Below, piece after piece: positions 35,632-49,400 of a stretch of 64,000 nucleotides of DNA. Numbering within the stretch: position 1 is the stretch's first letter; every line of letters begins with the position of its first letter. The notes under the pieces were generated by a model. It made no database searches and was not told where the DNA came from. It worked only from the letters and a program-made list of their open reading frames with translations. This DNA is from Syngnathus acus (taxonomy: Eukaryota; Chordata; Actinopteri; Syngnathiformes; Syngnathidae), in the NCBI RefSeq assembly GCF_901709675.1, contig NC_051097.1:10082039-10146038 (forward strand). The letters run 5' to 3'. Position numbers and translations under genes: made by a program.

Positions 35632-36180
35632 GTTGTCTCATCCGCGCGTCCGCTCCGTTCCTTAATACAGTCGTGCGATTCTTCAGGACCGATCACGACT
35701 TCCCCTAGTCTCCCTTGTCCAATCCAGACCCACAAAAAAACTGGCGGAACCCCCTCAAGCAAGCGGTGATTCACCTTGGATCATTCCTAAAAAAGAAATA
35801 AATCTTCCGGTGGTTCAAGCGTTCAAAGTTTGTTCCAATGCGCACTGGCGCTGCGTAACTCTCCGCGCATCACAGAAGATGTGTCATCAAAACTCAAATT
35901 GCGAATATATCTTCGGATTTGAAGCATGATTTTAGAAGGCGCACGGATGAAAACTAACAGCACGTTTCAAAAGTGTCCAAAGTCAGAGAAGAGCACGGTT
36001 GTGGCGCAGAGATGGGCGCAGCCTCCTCGCCAAGCAGGTGCTCCATGCAAGCGCACGTCAGCAATGTGCTGGATTTGCAGGGGCGCGTGCTCTGCCTACC
36101 CAGATGCGTGCGCGCGCGTGCGCGAAGGAGGACGCAAGACTCCACTCAGTGCATTGTTGAACAGCTGTAGGCGCCTTCTG
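35632..36180 (-). promoter_or_regulatory. lrrtm4: CpG-rich promoter/5'UTR candidate of the lrrtm4-like gene
   Basis: CpG density rises sharply against AT-rich surroundings, with GCGCGCGTGCGCG near 36,110 and many CGC motifs at 35,640-36,170, ending directly at the predicted start exon. The minus-strand leader carries at least two upstream ATGs: one opens a 9-codon frame (ATG near 35,785), and one at 35,639-35,641 overlaps the main start out of frame. The exact transcription start is not visible. Confidence 0.45.
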
Positions 36181-38024
36181 GTCAAATATGAGATTTGTTG
36201 TTTGTTCAATCATCAATTTGCTCCCTGAATCGGGATTGTGTTAAGGGGGTGTGGGGGGGGGGGGGGGGCATGAAGATTGGAATTATTACGGGGTGAGTGG
36301 GTGCAGCTTCATCCACTCTCACGTTGCATAATTACTGCAGCTGAAAGTGGCAAATGTAGTGCTTTGCAAGAACAGATGCTGTTGTCTTCCAAGATATCGG
36401 ATATAATGAAGTGAAACGATGACTACTTCCAAAGTATACTCATCATTTTATTTACATTTGGAATTCAGAAATGCTGACAGAATATGAAATGGCAGGCCAC
36501 CTACTCTGAAAAACTGCAAGTGTACGAAATCAGTGGCTTTGTTTACATGGACTAATTATTTAAATTGTCTGTTTAAAGCATCTGTCAGCTTCACGCTAAT
36601 GCTAACACTTCATAGGAAATACATATAACCCATGTAGACATAAAATATAACTGCACTTGTAGTCATATATTCTTGATCATCTGCGACGAGCTGGGAGAAG
36701 CTCAGATGTGTATAGTACAGCATTTTTGTCGTCTCTTTGGATTTGCCTTGATTTATGAGATTGTAAGATATATATAGACGAAAATATATATTTACATTTT
36801 TTTGTAAAATGGTATTTAGTGTTACAAAATTGTAGTTGCAAAGGGCATCAGGAGTTAAAAAAAAAAAAAAACGGAAAAATGCTGCAATGCTCATCGCCAG
36901 ATTATATCTATACTCAATCAAAAATAATAACTTTGGCCTTCGTGACGTCAGACGAGACAGGAGTGATAAAGCTTGAAATTGACAACCGGTTGGGATGTGA
37001 TGAAAATGCGTGAAACCATATTTTCCAACGACAAGAGCCCCCTTTCGATTTAGTTTTTTTTTCTCGAAGGAAAATGGACATTTCTTTTGAAACTGCTTCC
37101 ATGGTAACCACCCTATTATTATGTTTATGATTTTACCTCTTAATTGGCTACCTCCGCTGATCACCTGATAATCAAAGAAGCAACTGTTTTCACAGGCCAC
37201 CGGTGAGAAATTTGCAAATGTGTCACGTATGATTTTCAAAATGACATCTCACTCCATTCTCACATTGCCATCATATTGCACCCTTTTAAGTTTTCCTCGA
37301 AGCTGACAGTACCTCAGCAATGCCTTAAATCATCACATTGCATCAAAACATGTTTTTTTTTCTCCACGTAAAAGAGGTCAAATGAATGGTGTCAGTTCTT
37401 TGAAAATAAAAGAACAGAGGTGAACGGAATATTATACGGCGTACAAGGTGTGTCGTTCTTCTTACATGTTTTATACATGGAATCGAAAAGATTTCCAGTA
37501 TGACATGAGCGGAAATATCCGTAGCCGTATGAAGATAATTGGTTGTTTGTTATAGCCGTGGGCAAAAACTGACAGTACCTCAGTAATCTTTCCGGGTCAA
37601 AGCTCCGTTGGGTGTCACTTCAGTTCAATTTGTGTGGGACTGTGTTTTGGATGGATCTCACCTAACGACCCAACTGTGATCTGGATTTTGACGTATTTAT
37701 CCATTCGGGTCGGAAGAGCTTCAGCCGTGTGCTTTAGGACCAAACTTAGTGAATTAGAATCTTCTGATAACATTTGTACTGTGGAGAAATATGACAAGAG
37801 CCCAAGTTTACCAAAATGAGACAAGCACAGACTATTTTTTTTTGCTTTGTCTGTTGACAGAAATAAGAAATGTTTGATATATTCACTGAACTTTATGCAT
37901 TATGCATTTTGGCAGTTTATTACAAAAACAAAATCTTGTTTATATTCTCGAGCCATAATGTGCATCGCAATTCTTACGGATGAAGGATGAATTGCTTATT
38001 ACTTTCAGAAACTTTAACTTTTCA
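36181..38024. other. Intergenic between lrrtm4-like and igsf9-like genes
   Basis: It contains a G-run near 36,252-36,268 and a pair of 19-bp direct repeats (CTGACAGTACCTCAGYAAT at 37,303 and 37,569). The 209-codon minus-strand frame at 36,610-37,239 is the longest unexplained frame in the window but is rich in F, Y, I and K codons from AT-rich sequence and has no recognised domain. Confidence 0.4.
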
Positions 38025-38270
38025 TCGTATTTTATTTAACTATAAAGTGCAGCGGATAATAAGATGCAGTGACAAAAAAGCCACGCGGGTTATAAGGTGC
38101 ACAGTTTATAATGCGCCCCAATTATAAGGCAAAATACTTCGCCATAGAAACACAACAAATATATTCTACTTTAGTTCAACATCCATACGAGGTGATTATA
38201 CGGCGCAATGTCAATTTTTTAAAAAAATTAAAGGATTTGAAGTGCGCCTTATAGTTTGAAAAATACGGCA
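38025..38270. mobile_element. Decayed MITE-like element (TATAAGGCGCACC family)
   Basis: The left end TCGTATTTTATTTAACTATA continues AAGTGCAGCGGATAATAAG, and the right end GCGCCTTATAGTTTGAAAAA is followed by TACGGCA. Both align with the termini of the copy at 451-1,084 but with several substitutions. Internal TTATAAGGTGCAC units are present. About 246 bp. Confidence 0.6.
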
Positions 38271-41200
38271 TGTTAACGCTTTCTTGCCACGAACAATTCC
38301 GCTGTTAAAGAATGTTTAATTTATTTTAACTCAACTTACCTTAAGAAACTTTCTGAACATTCAAGAATGTAAAATATGTAAAAGAATAAATGCCGAGCAA
38401 AGCCAAAAACACGACTCTTTAATAGAAGTGACCGTAAATTAGTCTGGTTTTTTTTCTTCCTCTCAAGAAAATTGCTGCATTATTGAAACCGCCACGACGT
38501 CAAGGATCGGTGTGCGGTTTTGTTTTTGACCCATCTACAAGTTGAAAAACTTTGTCATTTCTAGGACAACACGGGATTGTGCCGTGAATAGCAAATGGTA
38601 AATGTAGCAACTTGGCAGCCATCTTTCTTTATCACATCACTCCTGATGTTGCATTCCATTACCGCCTGACAATTATCCCAGGATGCGCGACACATGCCAG
38701 ATGTCAGAGTTAGCGTAGCTCAAAATTATATCGGCGAGACGCTGAGTTCACTGTAGCATTTGAGGAAAGAAAACATCAGTATATTTATGGCTCATGTGAA
38801 ATACTTATCTAGGCTCACCTGGGAAAAAAAAAAAAACTCCACGGTGGTTTCAACATAAGCCTGCTGAGAACAAACTGAGGTGAACAAACACTGAATAAGA
38901 TATGTTACATACAGTTGTTGTGAATTATATATTGTCTATCCGGTGGAATCTCTAAATATGTTCATTTTTAAGTTAATGCTGTTTGTTTGCCCCCAGAGGA
39001 AATACCGTCATTGTCTTCCTTTGCTTCCGTGTTCATAATGTTGTCGTGTTAAACCTTCATTCATTGTTTTGTTCCTAAATGCGGCGCACTTATGTTTCGT
39101 TTTTTGGACTAGTTTGTTTCTCTCCCTGCGCTAATGTGGTGTGCCCTACAAATATAAATTTCCCAAAATAGATCCGCTCATTGACGCACGCCTTCTACTC
39201 GGTGGGGGAAAATAAGATAATTGAAAAAAAGAATAAACATCTCATGGTATGATGCCAATTATTTAAATGTATTAACGTGTGCAAGTTGCTACTTGAAATT
39301 GGCGGTAAAATGGATCAGAAGACATCGTCTGTTTTTCGGAGGACTCATTTTAAAGATTTAGGTCTAAATGTATTCTAGTTTTGGCTTAAAATGCGTAGGC
39401 ATTGTTTGCATGAATGTGTATAATTTGCAGGTGTGTTCAAGATAGCAAATCAAAGACTTTGTACAAACTGATAAAATGTGAACCTCCGTCATAGTGTACT
39501 TTATTTGTCTCAGTTTTTCAATTTGTACATTTTTGTGCGGGTTCTAATCTTAATCGAATCTTCAGCGTGTGCTTGTGTGTATGACAGAGACCGAGTGTGG
39601 TCTTTGTGTGTGTGTGCGTGTGTGTGTGTGTGTGTGCGTGCGTGTGTGTGTGTGTGTGTTTAAATACGTTAAGACAAAGACCATCCCGTGGGGGCTTTTC
39701 TCATCTTTCCAACAGACTTCGTCGAGATGACTTTGGATTTCTTTTTTTTATTCCAAACAGCTCGAATTTAGTTGAACCATCAGTTCATTTCCTGGTCATG
39801 GGAAATATTTTTTGAATGAGGGTCACCAAAGGCCGAGTCGCCAGATGGCACGTTAATAAATTGAATTGGACGTTTGGCCGGCCATTCTGAATATATGTGA
39901 CGTATTTCCAAAATTCCCGATGGCCACAAAAAAAAAATCTGAATACGGGCCTGACGTTTCTCATTTTATCTATTGACGTTACTTCTTTTCAAACACATTG
40001 ACGCATTCAACACAACATGCTTATCATTTTCCAAGGTTCTCTGCTGAGCTATTTTTAGTTCCCAAACAATAGGGAGCAAAATCCAAGTCAAAGCCGTGAT
40101 GTGAAAACGAAATTGATGCGGATCTTTGTCGTCGAAAACAGAAGCGAAGACAAAAATCGAAAACGTTACATGGCCGCTCGTCAATCGGTTGGACAAAATA
40201 ACTTTGGGCGGTCTGGCGTTTTGTTCCCTTCCATCTCCGTAGGTGTTAAATTCGTGATACAAAGGTAGAAGCTAGAAATTTGGTTGCTAGGTTGCACTTC
40301 ACTTTCTGCTTTCAGGGAGAAACAACAATGGCCCCAGTGAAGTGTTTTTCAGTACCATATAAAAGGCATCACCAACAAAATATATCTTTTGGAATAAATC
40401 TATAGATTTGTCAATGAAATGCTAATTAAATGAATTGCCTTCACGCCGCAGCAAGTAAGCAACGTGACAAGACTTCCGTACAAAGCCTTGAAAATAAGTT
40501 TGGAGCCATCTGGCGAATGTCGTCAGAGAAAAATATTGCAATCCAATCCTCTGTAGCAGCCTATTATTATTTTATTTTTTTATAAACTTCCATTACAGTC
40601 ACCTCAGGTAAAATTGGACTGCAATAAATCCATCACAGTTAAGAGAGATATAGAATTAGTTTTTCTCGACAAGCCACTCTTCGGAGGAGAAAATAAGGTC
40701 AATTTAAAATTGTTTATAGTAACCGGCAACGAAATTAGCATCATGCAAATGTTGTTGGTGTTGTGTGCATTTAATTGATGGTAACAATAGAGACCATTTA
40801 AAATGTCTTTGGGATTACAAGCAGATGGTTTGTTTCACATAATTGTTTTGCACAAATCCGTGTGGGGAAGAGCTTATTGTTCCCTTTTTTTCATAAATCA
40901 ACTATGACAAACTTCTGCTGCTTTGTTTCTCACTTTTTTGTACTTTGCGGCATTGTGACTGATTTACAAACGTATCCTCTGTGATCAACTTTCACTTTCA
41001 CCGTTTCTTCCATCGATATTAATTTGGAAAATATTCATGACGGAGAGCAACGTAGTTTTTGATCAACTTCCAGACTTAATTATAATTAATATGACATTTT
41101 GGTTCATGTCGGACGAAATACTGCACGGCACCTCCAGCAGTCGCTCATTTGTTTCTGTCGGCATTATGCTAATTTCTTTAAAGTACAAATGCAATTAAGG

Positions 41201-43809
41201 CAAAGTCAGTCAATAGAGCTGCGCTGTTCTTGAAACAAAATGACTCTTGTCTTTGGCTGGCTCTCCAGGGAAGAAGTTTTGTGATCTCAGCTGTGACTGA
41301 TTTGATAACTCTATTATATACTGCAGCCTTGTAGAAAGATTTACTCTGTCTGCACAAGAGAAACTTCGGGAATCAAGGCGAATCTCAACACAGCACAACA
41401 TAACAGTCTTTGAAAGATGATTAAGGGAAAAAAAATCATGCAAATCAATCAAACAAGCCACTTAGCCACCTTCATGTCACATACGATTACTTCATCAATA
41501 CTTGGTAGAGGAGTTGGAGGGACCTATCAAAAGGCAAGTCCGGACCGCATGCGGTAAGTGAAATTTGCAGGGGCTGAGGACGGAGCCCTGCCAGGAGGAG
41601 CAACAATCTGTGGCTTTTCCTGAAATGGCTTTCTGTAGATGCTGCTACATGATGGCGGCAAAAGCACTACTTTTATAATAGACAGGATAGTGGACTGTCT
41701 TACCTAGGCTCCTCCCCCTCACTTCAACATAGTTCCTTAGCACAAAAGGGCTAAAATGGCGAAATCTCTGAAGACTTTAATCAGATCGCAGTATGAATAA
41801 CTCCTTACATCCATATTAATATGAGCTGCAGAAAAAGCCGTTTGCCGCCTTCTCAGTTTGCCGAACGGTTTCTATCGATCATCTCTTGAAATGTTTGCGT
41901 ATGGACGTCTCCTCCGTGACTCATGCAAACAGTCATCAAATCGCACCACCACGGTCAAGATTGGAGGTTTCATATTTTGGGGAATGTAAATCAAAGTACT
42001 CTTCTCCTTTAAGGGTTCGTTTTTCTCGAGCTTATATCTTGCAGATTTTTCAACGTCAAAATTCTGAGCCGGTGCTGATGCCCCCCTCCCTTCCCCTAAC
42101 ATTAATCATCACACACTTACAGCCCACCCCCACACATGATAAAAGTCATTATTGAGTGAAAATATCCATCTTGGAGAATAAGAGCACTTCTCTCATTGTA
42201 CCCTGTGAATGAGAGTGTGCTACTGCCAAGGTAATAAAGTCATTTATGTTGAATGTACCTTTTATTTCCATCACAGCAAATCACTCAGTGAGCAAAAAAT
42301 AACTTCTACAAAAACTCCCACAAAACACACATTGATTTGCTTTTGGATTTTTTGATATTATGGTCCACTTGCATTGGGGCCAAGTGGGATGCAGTGAGAA
42401 AACAAATATTCACTTAGAAAGCAAAACACCAGGATGAAAAGTATTTTTCATAAATATTGATTTCTGTATTATTATTATTATTATTATTTTGCCTTTGTCT
42501 CATTACATTGCCTTAGGTTAAAGTGTAAAAGATGGAAATGGCTTGAGGGCATAGCGTAATTACAGAAATTTGAGATGAAAATAATTGGAATAGTTTCTTG
42601 GTTTTATTTGCTGCTGTTCGACATCAGTCTGCACCCTTGAATATCCTGGTGAATACGTTCCCGAGAGAAAGCAGCCACTGTGTCTCCGCATCTCAGAGGA
42701 GGGGGAAACTTACTGCCAGCTTTCTAGTACCCGCCAATGAATTCAGCGCTCGGAGCAATCGATGCTAGCCGAGAACCAATTAGTAGAGGGCATAGTTTAA
42801 TATTGACTCGAGCAAATAGCCACGTTGTAAGCGGAAATAAAATTTCCACTGCGACGTTGGAGTAAAATTGTGCCCTTTAAGAGGGGATTGACATGACATT
42901 TACAATTAGAAAAGGAAGCCAATCAAGGTGGTGCGTCAAACCAAGCTAAGTGGGCGGGGCATGTAAGAAAGTATAATTGCACATCCACTACAGTAGGTGG
43001 CAGTGTTTCTTTACATTTATTTTAATTTCAGGCAAATTGATTCACTTTGTTTGGGAAAAGACAGAAGGTTGTTTCTCCTTATTTATTTATTTATTTACGT
43101 TATTTTATAATTCAACCCCATTTACTATGAGTAATTATGGCACAGGGGAGCAGCACAGAGTATGAGTTTGAACTCTGTTTTACTTTTTTTTACTAATTGA
43201 TCGGATGGGATTGGTTTTATACATTGGCCTCTTCATGTAACCCATTTCTAGCCTCTTCCGTTTCTACCCGAACATGAATTTCCAGAAGTGGTAATGTTCT
43301 GTCCGTAATATGTGATTGTGAAAGGCCATTATCCTTCTGAATGGGATGCTTGGCCTTATTGCCAGTCAATTCAACTCACTACGGCAGACTTTCTGTCCAT
43401 CCATTAGGCGTTGTGCTTATGCTCACGGGTAAATGAGCTCCGCTGTCATCATCAGCTTCACTGATATGATCAACATCCATCCGAGGTGAACCTCGGTGCC
43501 TTTTGCATTTGCATAACAGTTTGTAATGAGATATGATTTTAATTTCGGCTGTCACTAAGCAGCACTGATGCGGCCACCGAATGTAGTCTGGACATCATAA
43601 AGAGATGAGGAAACATTTGCATCCAACTCCAGTTGGTGGATCCGCAAAGAAGCAGCATCGTCCATCTGTACGTTTATTTTAAATCACGCTCGGTCGGAGC
43701 TAGCGTGGTGCAGTTATTTCTATTATAAGACAAGCCGACTTTAGCTTCGCCATCCATATGGACTAGTGTAGTCAGATGGAAAAAAAAATTGTGGAGCACA
43801 TAAAGGGTC
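38271..43809. other. Intergenic, simple repeats only
   Basis: No gene supported. A (TG)n microsatellite lies at 39,601-39,660, an A-run near 38,822, an (ATT)n tract near 42,470-42,488 and (TTTA)n near 43,078. Open frames are under 100 codons. Confidence 0.4.
39601..39660. repeat. (TG)n microsatellite
   Basis: About 60 bp of TG dinucleotides with a few C interruptions (GTGCGTG). Probably length-polymorphic. Confidence 0.9.
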
Positions 43810-44279
43810 TTGCCATGGAAGTAATTACTCAAGTCAGTCATTGTTGTGGCAAAGGACGATTATTAAAAGGTATGTTTGAAAATGCAGATTGTTTACCTGG
43901 AAAGCTTTCATGACTTAGTTTCGGCACATCTCACGCGAACCGTTATCACATTATCCCATCATAATCATTATTTTGAAAAGCTTGCGGCGCTTTGTCGGGT
44001 GCTAATGCCAAATGTTTTTCCTACACTTTTTTTTTTCCCGCACATTGCCATGCAAGTAATTTCTCAAGTCAGTCATTGTTGTGGCAAAGGACGATTATTA
44101 AAAGGTATGTTTGAAAATCCAAATTGTTTACCTGGAAAGTTTTCATGACTTAGCTTTGACACATCTCACGCGAACCATTATCACATTATCCCATCATAAT
44201 CATTATTTTGAAAAGCTTGCGGCGCTTTGTCAGGTGCTAATGCCAAATGTTTTTCCTCCACTTTTTTTTTTTCCCCTCA
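43810..44279. repeat. Two-copy tandem duplication, 235-bp period
   Basis: Unit 1 (43,810-44,044) and unit 2 (44,045-44,279) both start TTGCCATG and share GTCATTGTTGTGGCAAAGG, CATCTCACGCGAACC and AAGCTTGCGGCGCTTTGTC. I count about a dozen substitutions outside the terminal T/C tract, roughly 5 percent divergence. Each unit ends in a long T-run followed by C. The matching peptide frames in the two copies are a by-product, because neither shows splice or domain features. Confidence 0.85.
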
Positions 44280-46415
44280 CAGTCAAGGATGCATGGGTTC
44301 CACTCTCAGCTAAGTCGGTTCCAGCCAGTGGTGCTAAAATTGTCCCTGCTCAATAAATTGTAATGGTCTTTTTTTTTTTTCTTTAGCATTGGTATGTACA
44401 CCATGTTGGTTGCAGAAGGACAAGGTTGTGATCAAAGACGGTGAAGGGCAGTGAATGTGTCTGCATTAGCATATATTAGGTCTTGTGTTCTATTGTCTCG
44501 TAAGTGGCAAAGGTCATACCATGTGAACTTGATTCAAGTCCCCAGATATGAAGATGAGGGTCTCCGGTTGCAGCATCTGCAAAAAATACGGCAAAATAAA
44601 GGACGATGCCCAGGGAGATGTTATTTTGTGATCTTTTCTAACATTAGCAAAGACTTTTTGTACTAAAAGCAAACATCATCAAAGTACTACGATTCAAATG
44701 ACACGACGAGAAAGCATTTAAAAACAAGTAAAAGTTAATCATCATTTCGTTAAACTTGTTTTTCAAGTTTTGAGTTAACACAGCACAGAGAAATTATTAA
44801 CTCTGTGGCATTTTTTTCCGCTGGGGACCTCAAAGCTGCTCAAAAAGTAATGAAGCCTGAGTGCATTGTCTTGTTGTGTCTACCTCTTGTTGTGGTGAAT
44901 CGATGCTCTTCATCGCTCATTCGGAATAAACCCGATCCCATGTTTGTTTCTGTCGAGAGCCATCAAAAACAACATTCGCATGTTGGTCCAATGTACGCTG
45001 AGAGCTTCTATACTATTATATGTTTGTAATTGGGGAATTTTCTTTTCCACACAAGCCTATTCTAAATTGACGATTGCTTCCTGGAGTCCAAACATTGTCA
45101 GCAATTCTCATAATTAGAAAGCAATTTTTAGAATTGACCATGGCATTTTTCCGTGGATGGTGAATAGCTATTTTATTTTTCATGGAATACATAAATGAAA
45201 TAAATGTTCAAATGCTAATTCAGACCAGCTAATGTATAACCCCGAAAGTGATTCATTTGATTTGCGACATTCAAATTTTGAATTGCTGCAAAATTAGCCA
45301 CTTGTGAAATCATGATGAGAGCCGTTCCCATTGACTTTCATAATCTGAAACGTGTTCAGCATCAATTTCTGACTAAAGTCAATGTGTCTACTTCCCATAA
45401 TGAAATGCAAAGATAAAAACGTCCATTTTAGTGTTTTGGCCACTCGTTTTATTGACGATACAGGGACAGTAAGAGCATCAATATATGTTATTACATCAGC
45501 TATAAAAAAAAAAGATGTTATTTCCCATCCCAACTGTTCTGTGTTGACGAGCTGAATAATAAATGGGTACATTTGGATTTTGGGAATTAAATGTCACGGC
45601 GGAATCGCACAACGGACAAACAAAAGTAAATGGCGGCTTGGTATTTTGTTTACGATTGAGCGCCATGTGTACGGCTCATTAGCACAAATTACACATTCCA
45701 TGAGGCGAGACCAAATCTTTCAAATTAATGAATTATGACCATGGCTAAAATGAAACAGCAGATTGATAGATTTACTTTGTGTGACTTGAGTCTCATTGGC
45801 TCCCACATTGCCTGGAGTACATTTGATTATTTATTTATTTTTCGGTCGATACCTGCAAACGACACAAAATGAAACGAGATGGATAAGCTCCTAGAAAGCG
45901 TTCACGAAGAAAAAAATATTTCTCAGTTGCGGCCTTCTGCCTGAAAGCGGTATAAATGTATTAATCAGTTGCAGGAAATTGTTAAAGAAATTGTTTTGTG
46001 AAGATGTCAGAGTTTATTAAATTTTAATGGGCCCATTTGTGCAATGAAACAAGCGAAACAAGAGAGGGACATCATGTACTTGTAACATATGCACAGTTAT
46101 GGGTTGTTTGTGAGTCCATGTTTACGCAAACGGCTCCAACGTCGCACATTACAATACTTTTAAATAGAGCAAAATGACCCGAGGTAATAACAAAGATAAA
46201 ACACTCCCGAATTAAAGCCAGTAACTTTTTTTTTTTTTTTTTTTACTTTTCTTTTTGATCCCAGCCGCAGATAGACCTGCACTTTTTAAAATCACTTCAC
46301 AGGAATACAAAAACAGTCTTATGTGAACGTACAAATCATTTTAATGATGCCTCTGTCAGCCCTCGGGGATGACAAAACGAAACAAGACTGAACTCACTCA
46401 AGTACAAAAGGTTTC

Positions 46416-46454
<39 letters not shown>

Positions 46455-49400
46455 TTGAGGTTATATTTTAAAAGGTCATTTGGACAAAAACTGTTGAAAA
46501 TGAAAAGAATGGAGAGCTTGTCTTAACTTTTGCTAAATTGCTAAATAAATTCTAATTGCTAAATTACGTAATCATGAAACAACCCGAACCTTTACACGAC
46601 AACACAAACGCTTTTGTATTGTGCAATCAAAGTTGAAGCTTTAGGCAACAACATTCAGGAGGGCAAATAATCGACGCAGATCGGGGGCCGGCATTGTCAA
46701 ATTTATCAGTTGGAAACATTTGACAATTTTCCTCCCAGCTAAATCCCTAATCGTAGGGACATGACAATTTTCCTCCCAGCTAAATCCCTAATCATAGAGT
46801 TATTTGTCTGACTGAAATGAAACGCTTTACGGCAATTAGATAAAATTGCAGCCATAGTCTGAACGTCTGAAATGATTGCAGGTAAAAAAAAAAAAGTTTT
46901 TAAAAAAGCCGCACTTGAGCATGCGAGCCCACAAAAACTGCCTCAAAACATGAAATTATTCCAAAGCAAATGCTACAAATCTTGTCTTGAGTTCTTAATT
47001 GTATATATTTATCTTGGACACATTTTACCTTTTACTCTGTCTAACAAATTGTGTTGTTGTTTTTTTTTTGGTGGACGCTTAAACAAAGATCTAAAGGCAC
47101 ATTGATTTTTGCGTGAATCAACTTGTCGCACGCTGAGAAACTGCCACGATCTATGCTGCCAATTGTTTTGGCTGTAAGGTAGATTTAATTTAAAGATTAC
47201 GCTCACTGTTTATTTCCAGCGCAATTAACATTATTGACCCTTAAAGTGGATCTCGGGTTGATTTGTTTTCCACAACCGATTGTGTGGACAATGGACAACA
47301 TGATGCAGTGTTGACACCAACAGAATCTTAGCCAGAACGTTTCCGTGTCTCTAAATGTGGCAGAGGTGGAACTCTGCTGTACTTTGACAATTCAAACTTG
47401 GAATCTATATTGCCAAAGGGTATAATTTCCCTCATTTTAATTTCCATCTAATGGATCTTTTGTATGAATCGGGCCGAAAGCCACGTTTGTTTGTTCGTTC
47501 TCCACTCTGGCCGCTACAACTCTATAATGTCTGTGTGGGGACTTAAAACATCTGTGTTTGTTGGAGTCATAGCAATTTCCATCATGATTGCAAGGGCAGA
47601 CTGCAGTATACTGTACATTCATTGTACAATTCAGAATGTTCAACGAGATAGTTATTGAATATATATCCGATTTGGTGTCTGAAAGACAGTCTGGGTTTTT
47701 TTTATTTGGTAACCCTGGAATATAAAGTACAAAAAAAACTAGTTTTTTTTTTCTCCATTTTTTTCTTGCCTGTCCTTGGAAAACTTCCTGTTTTTTTTTA
47801 AAGTCATTTTAATACAATTGCATAAATGGTTGCTTCTGGTGAGGTTGAATGACATTTAAAGTTATTACGTAATGTGTATGTGTGGCATTTTCAATTGTAA
47901 AGATAATCACCCAAATGGCCATGATGAAAAAAAAAATGGTAAAAACGAATATAATAAAACCAAGTTGCCATGAGAAATAAAAAAAAGTCTTAATGGTTAT
48001 AAGGGGTGTTGACTGTCATTTGTTTTTGTGAATAGTCTATGATTAGTTTCTAAGGCCGCAACACAATTCTGACAATACTGCACTGATTTTGCTGGATACC
48101 ACAGGCGCGTCTAGCCCTTTATTTGGGGGGGGCGGTGGGCGAAAGCACCCTTAAGAAAATCCAATTAATTTGAGAAAAAAATGTGAGATTTTAAGATTTT
48201 ATTAGCTGTCTTTTTTTAAATGAATAAAATTCAAATTGACTTTAATCACATTTTTTCCTACCCATTTCTGTCTTTTAGCAAAAAAAGGATTAATGCTAAC
48301 ACCTCATCTTGTTGTTTGGCTGTTTGGGCCTCCAGTGAATGAGCATATTTGTGTTTTTGCTGTAGTACAAAAGATAGCATACATTCTAATAATACCAGAC
48401 AAGCTTTAAGAATACCCTGCAATCTCTAGCAAATATAGCTTATGTCGATCTGATAGCGGCAGATGATGGAAAAGCACCGTACTCTGCCGCTCGCATGTCT
48501 CCACGCTCTGTCTTTCACCTTGGGCAATTCCTGAAAAGAGAAAGCAACCCTCCAGGAATGGAATGTGGGGGGGGGTTCTTCATTGCCAACATTTTCCTTG
48601 TCCTTTAACTTTCCAAAATCCCTATAGCTTATCATCAACAATAGATTGATGATAGATAAAATAAATAAAATGACTTTCTTCAAGTAAAAACCCCCTAAAT
48701 GTCAGCGTTATTCTTGTTCTGCAGATCCTATTGTCAAAGGTAAAAATTACATTTTTGCATAATACCACAAGATAATTCAGATGGAAGCACGACAGAGAGC
48801 ACAATTTTAGTGCAGCTTCTCTTTTGAGCCAAGTTGTTTAAAAACCTGGCAGGCTTTTCTGTCACCGAAGCACTTGGGTTGGTTGGAAAGCTTTTAAAAG
48901 ATTCCCTGTGGAGCCACGGAAGATGTTGAATGTGAGTCATACTCAACAATCACAAACAAAAATAAAACAAGATTTTCCAGAGAGGGTTTTAAACCTGAGA
49001 GCTTGGAGCTATGTATGGTCATTAATCGAATGGCCCTCAATAAACTTTTATCTAAATGATGATGGATATCTGATTGATGGCTTCCACCATCTGTGTCCAC
49101 CAATTTTACAAATTGTCCTTGTTTCATCTCCACTGCAGTGATAAGTTTCAAGAATGTGACAAAGTAATTAAAACGCTTAATGCTTCACCAGCTCATCGTA
49201 TTAACGAGATAATAATTAGTCATGTCTCAAGGTCATTTCCACAATAGTATTGAATTAGTCCGGTGATTACTTTTATGAGTGGATTCTGATTTGAACCTCG
49301 CAGCAATGGATAATCCTGATGTGATGCCGACTGGTTTTTGTTCTTTTTTTTTTTCAATGAGCAGTTTAGTGCCAGCTTGCATGTGCGAGACGAAAGCCAA

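Noticed and set aside
36610-37239. 209-codon minus-strand open frame, the longest outside the two genes
   Set aside because: Composition is driven by AT-rich sequence (F, Y, I, K, N). It has no domain, no signal of conservation and no splice or promoter context.
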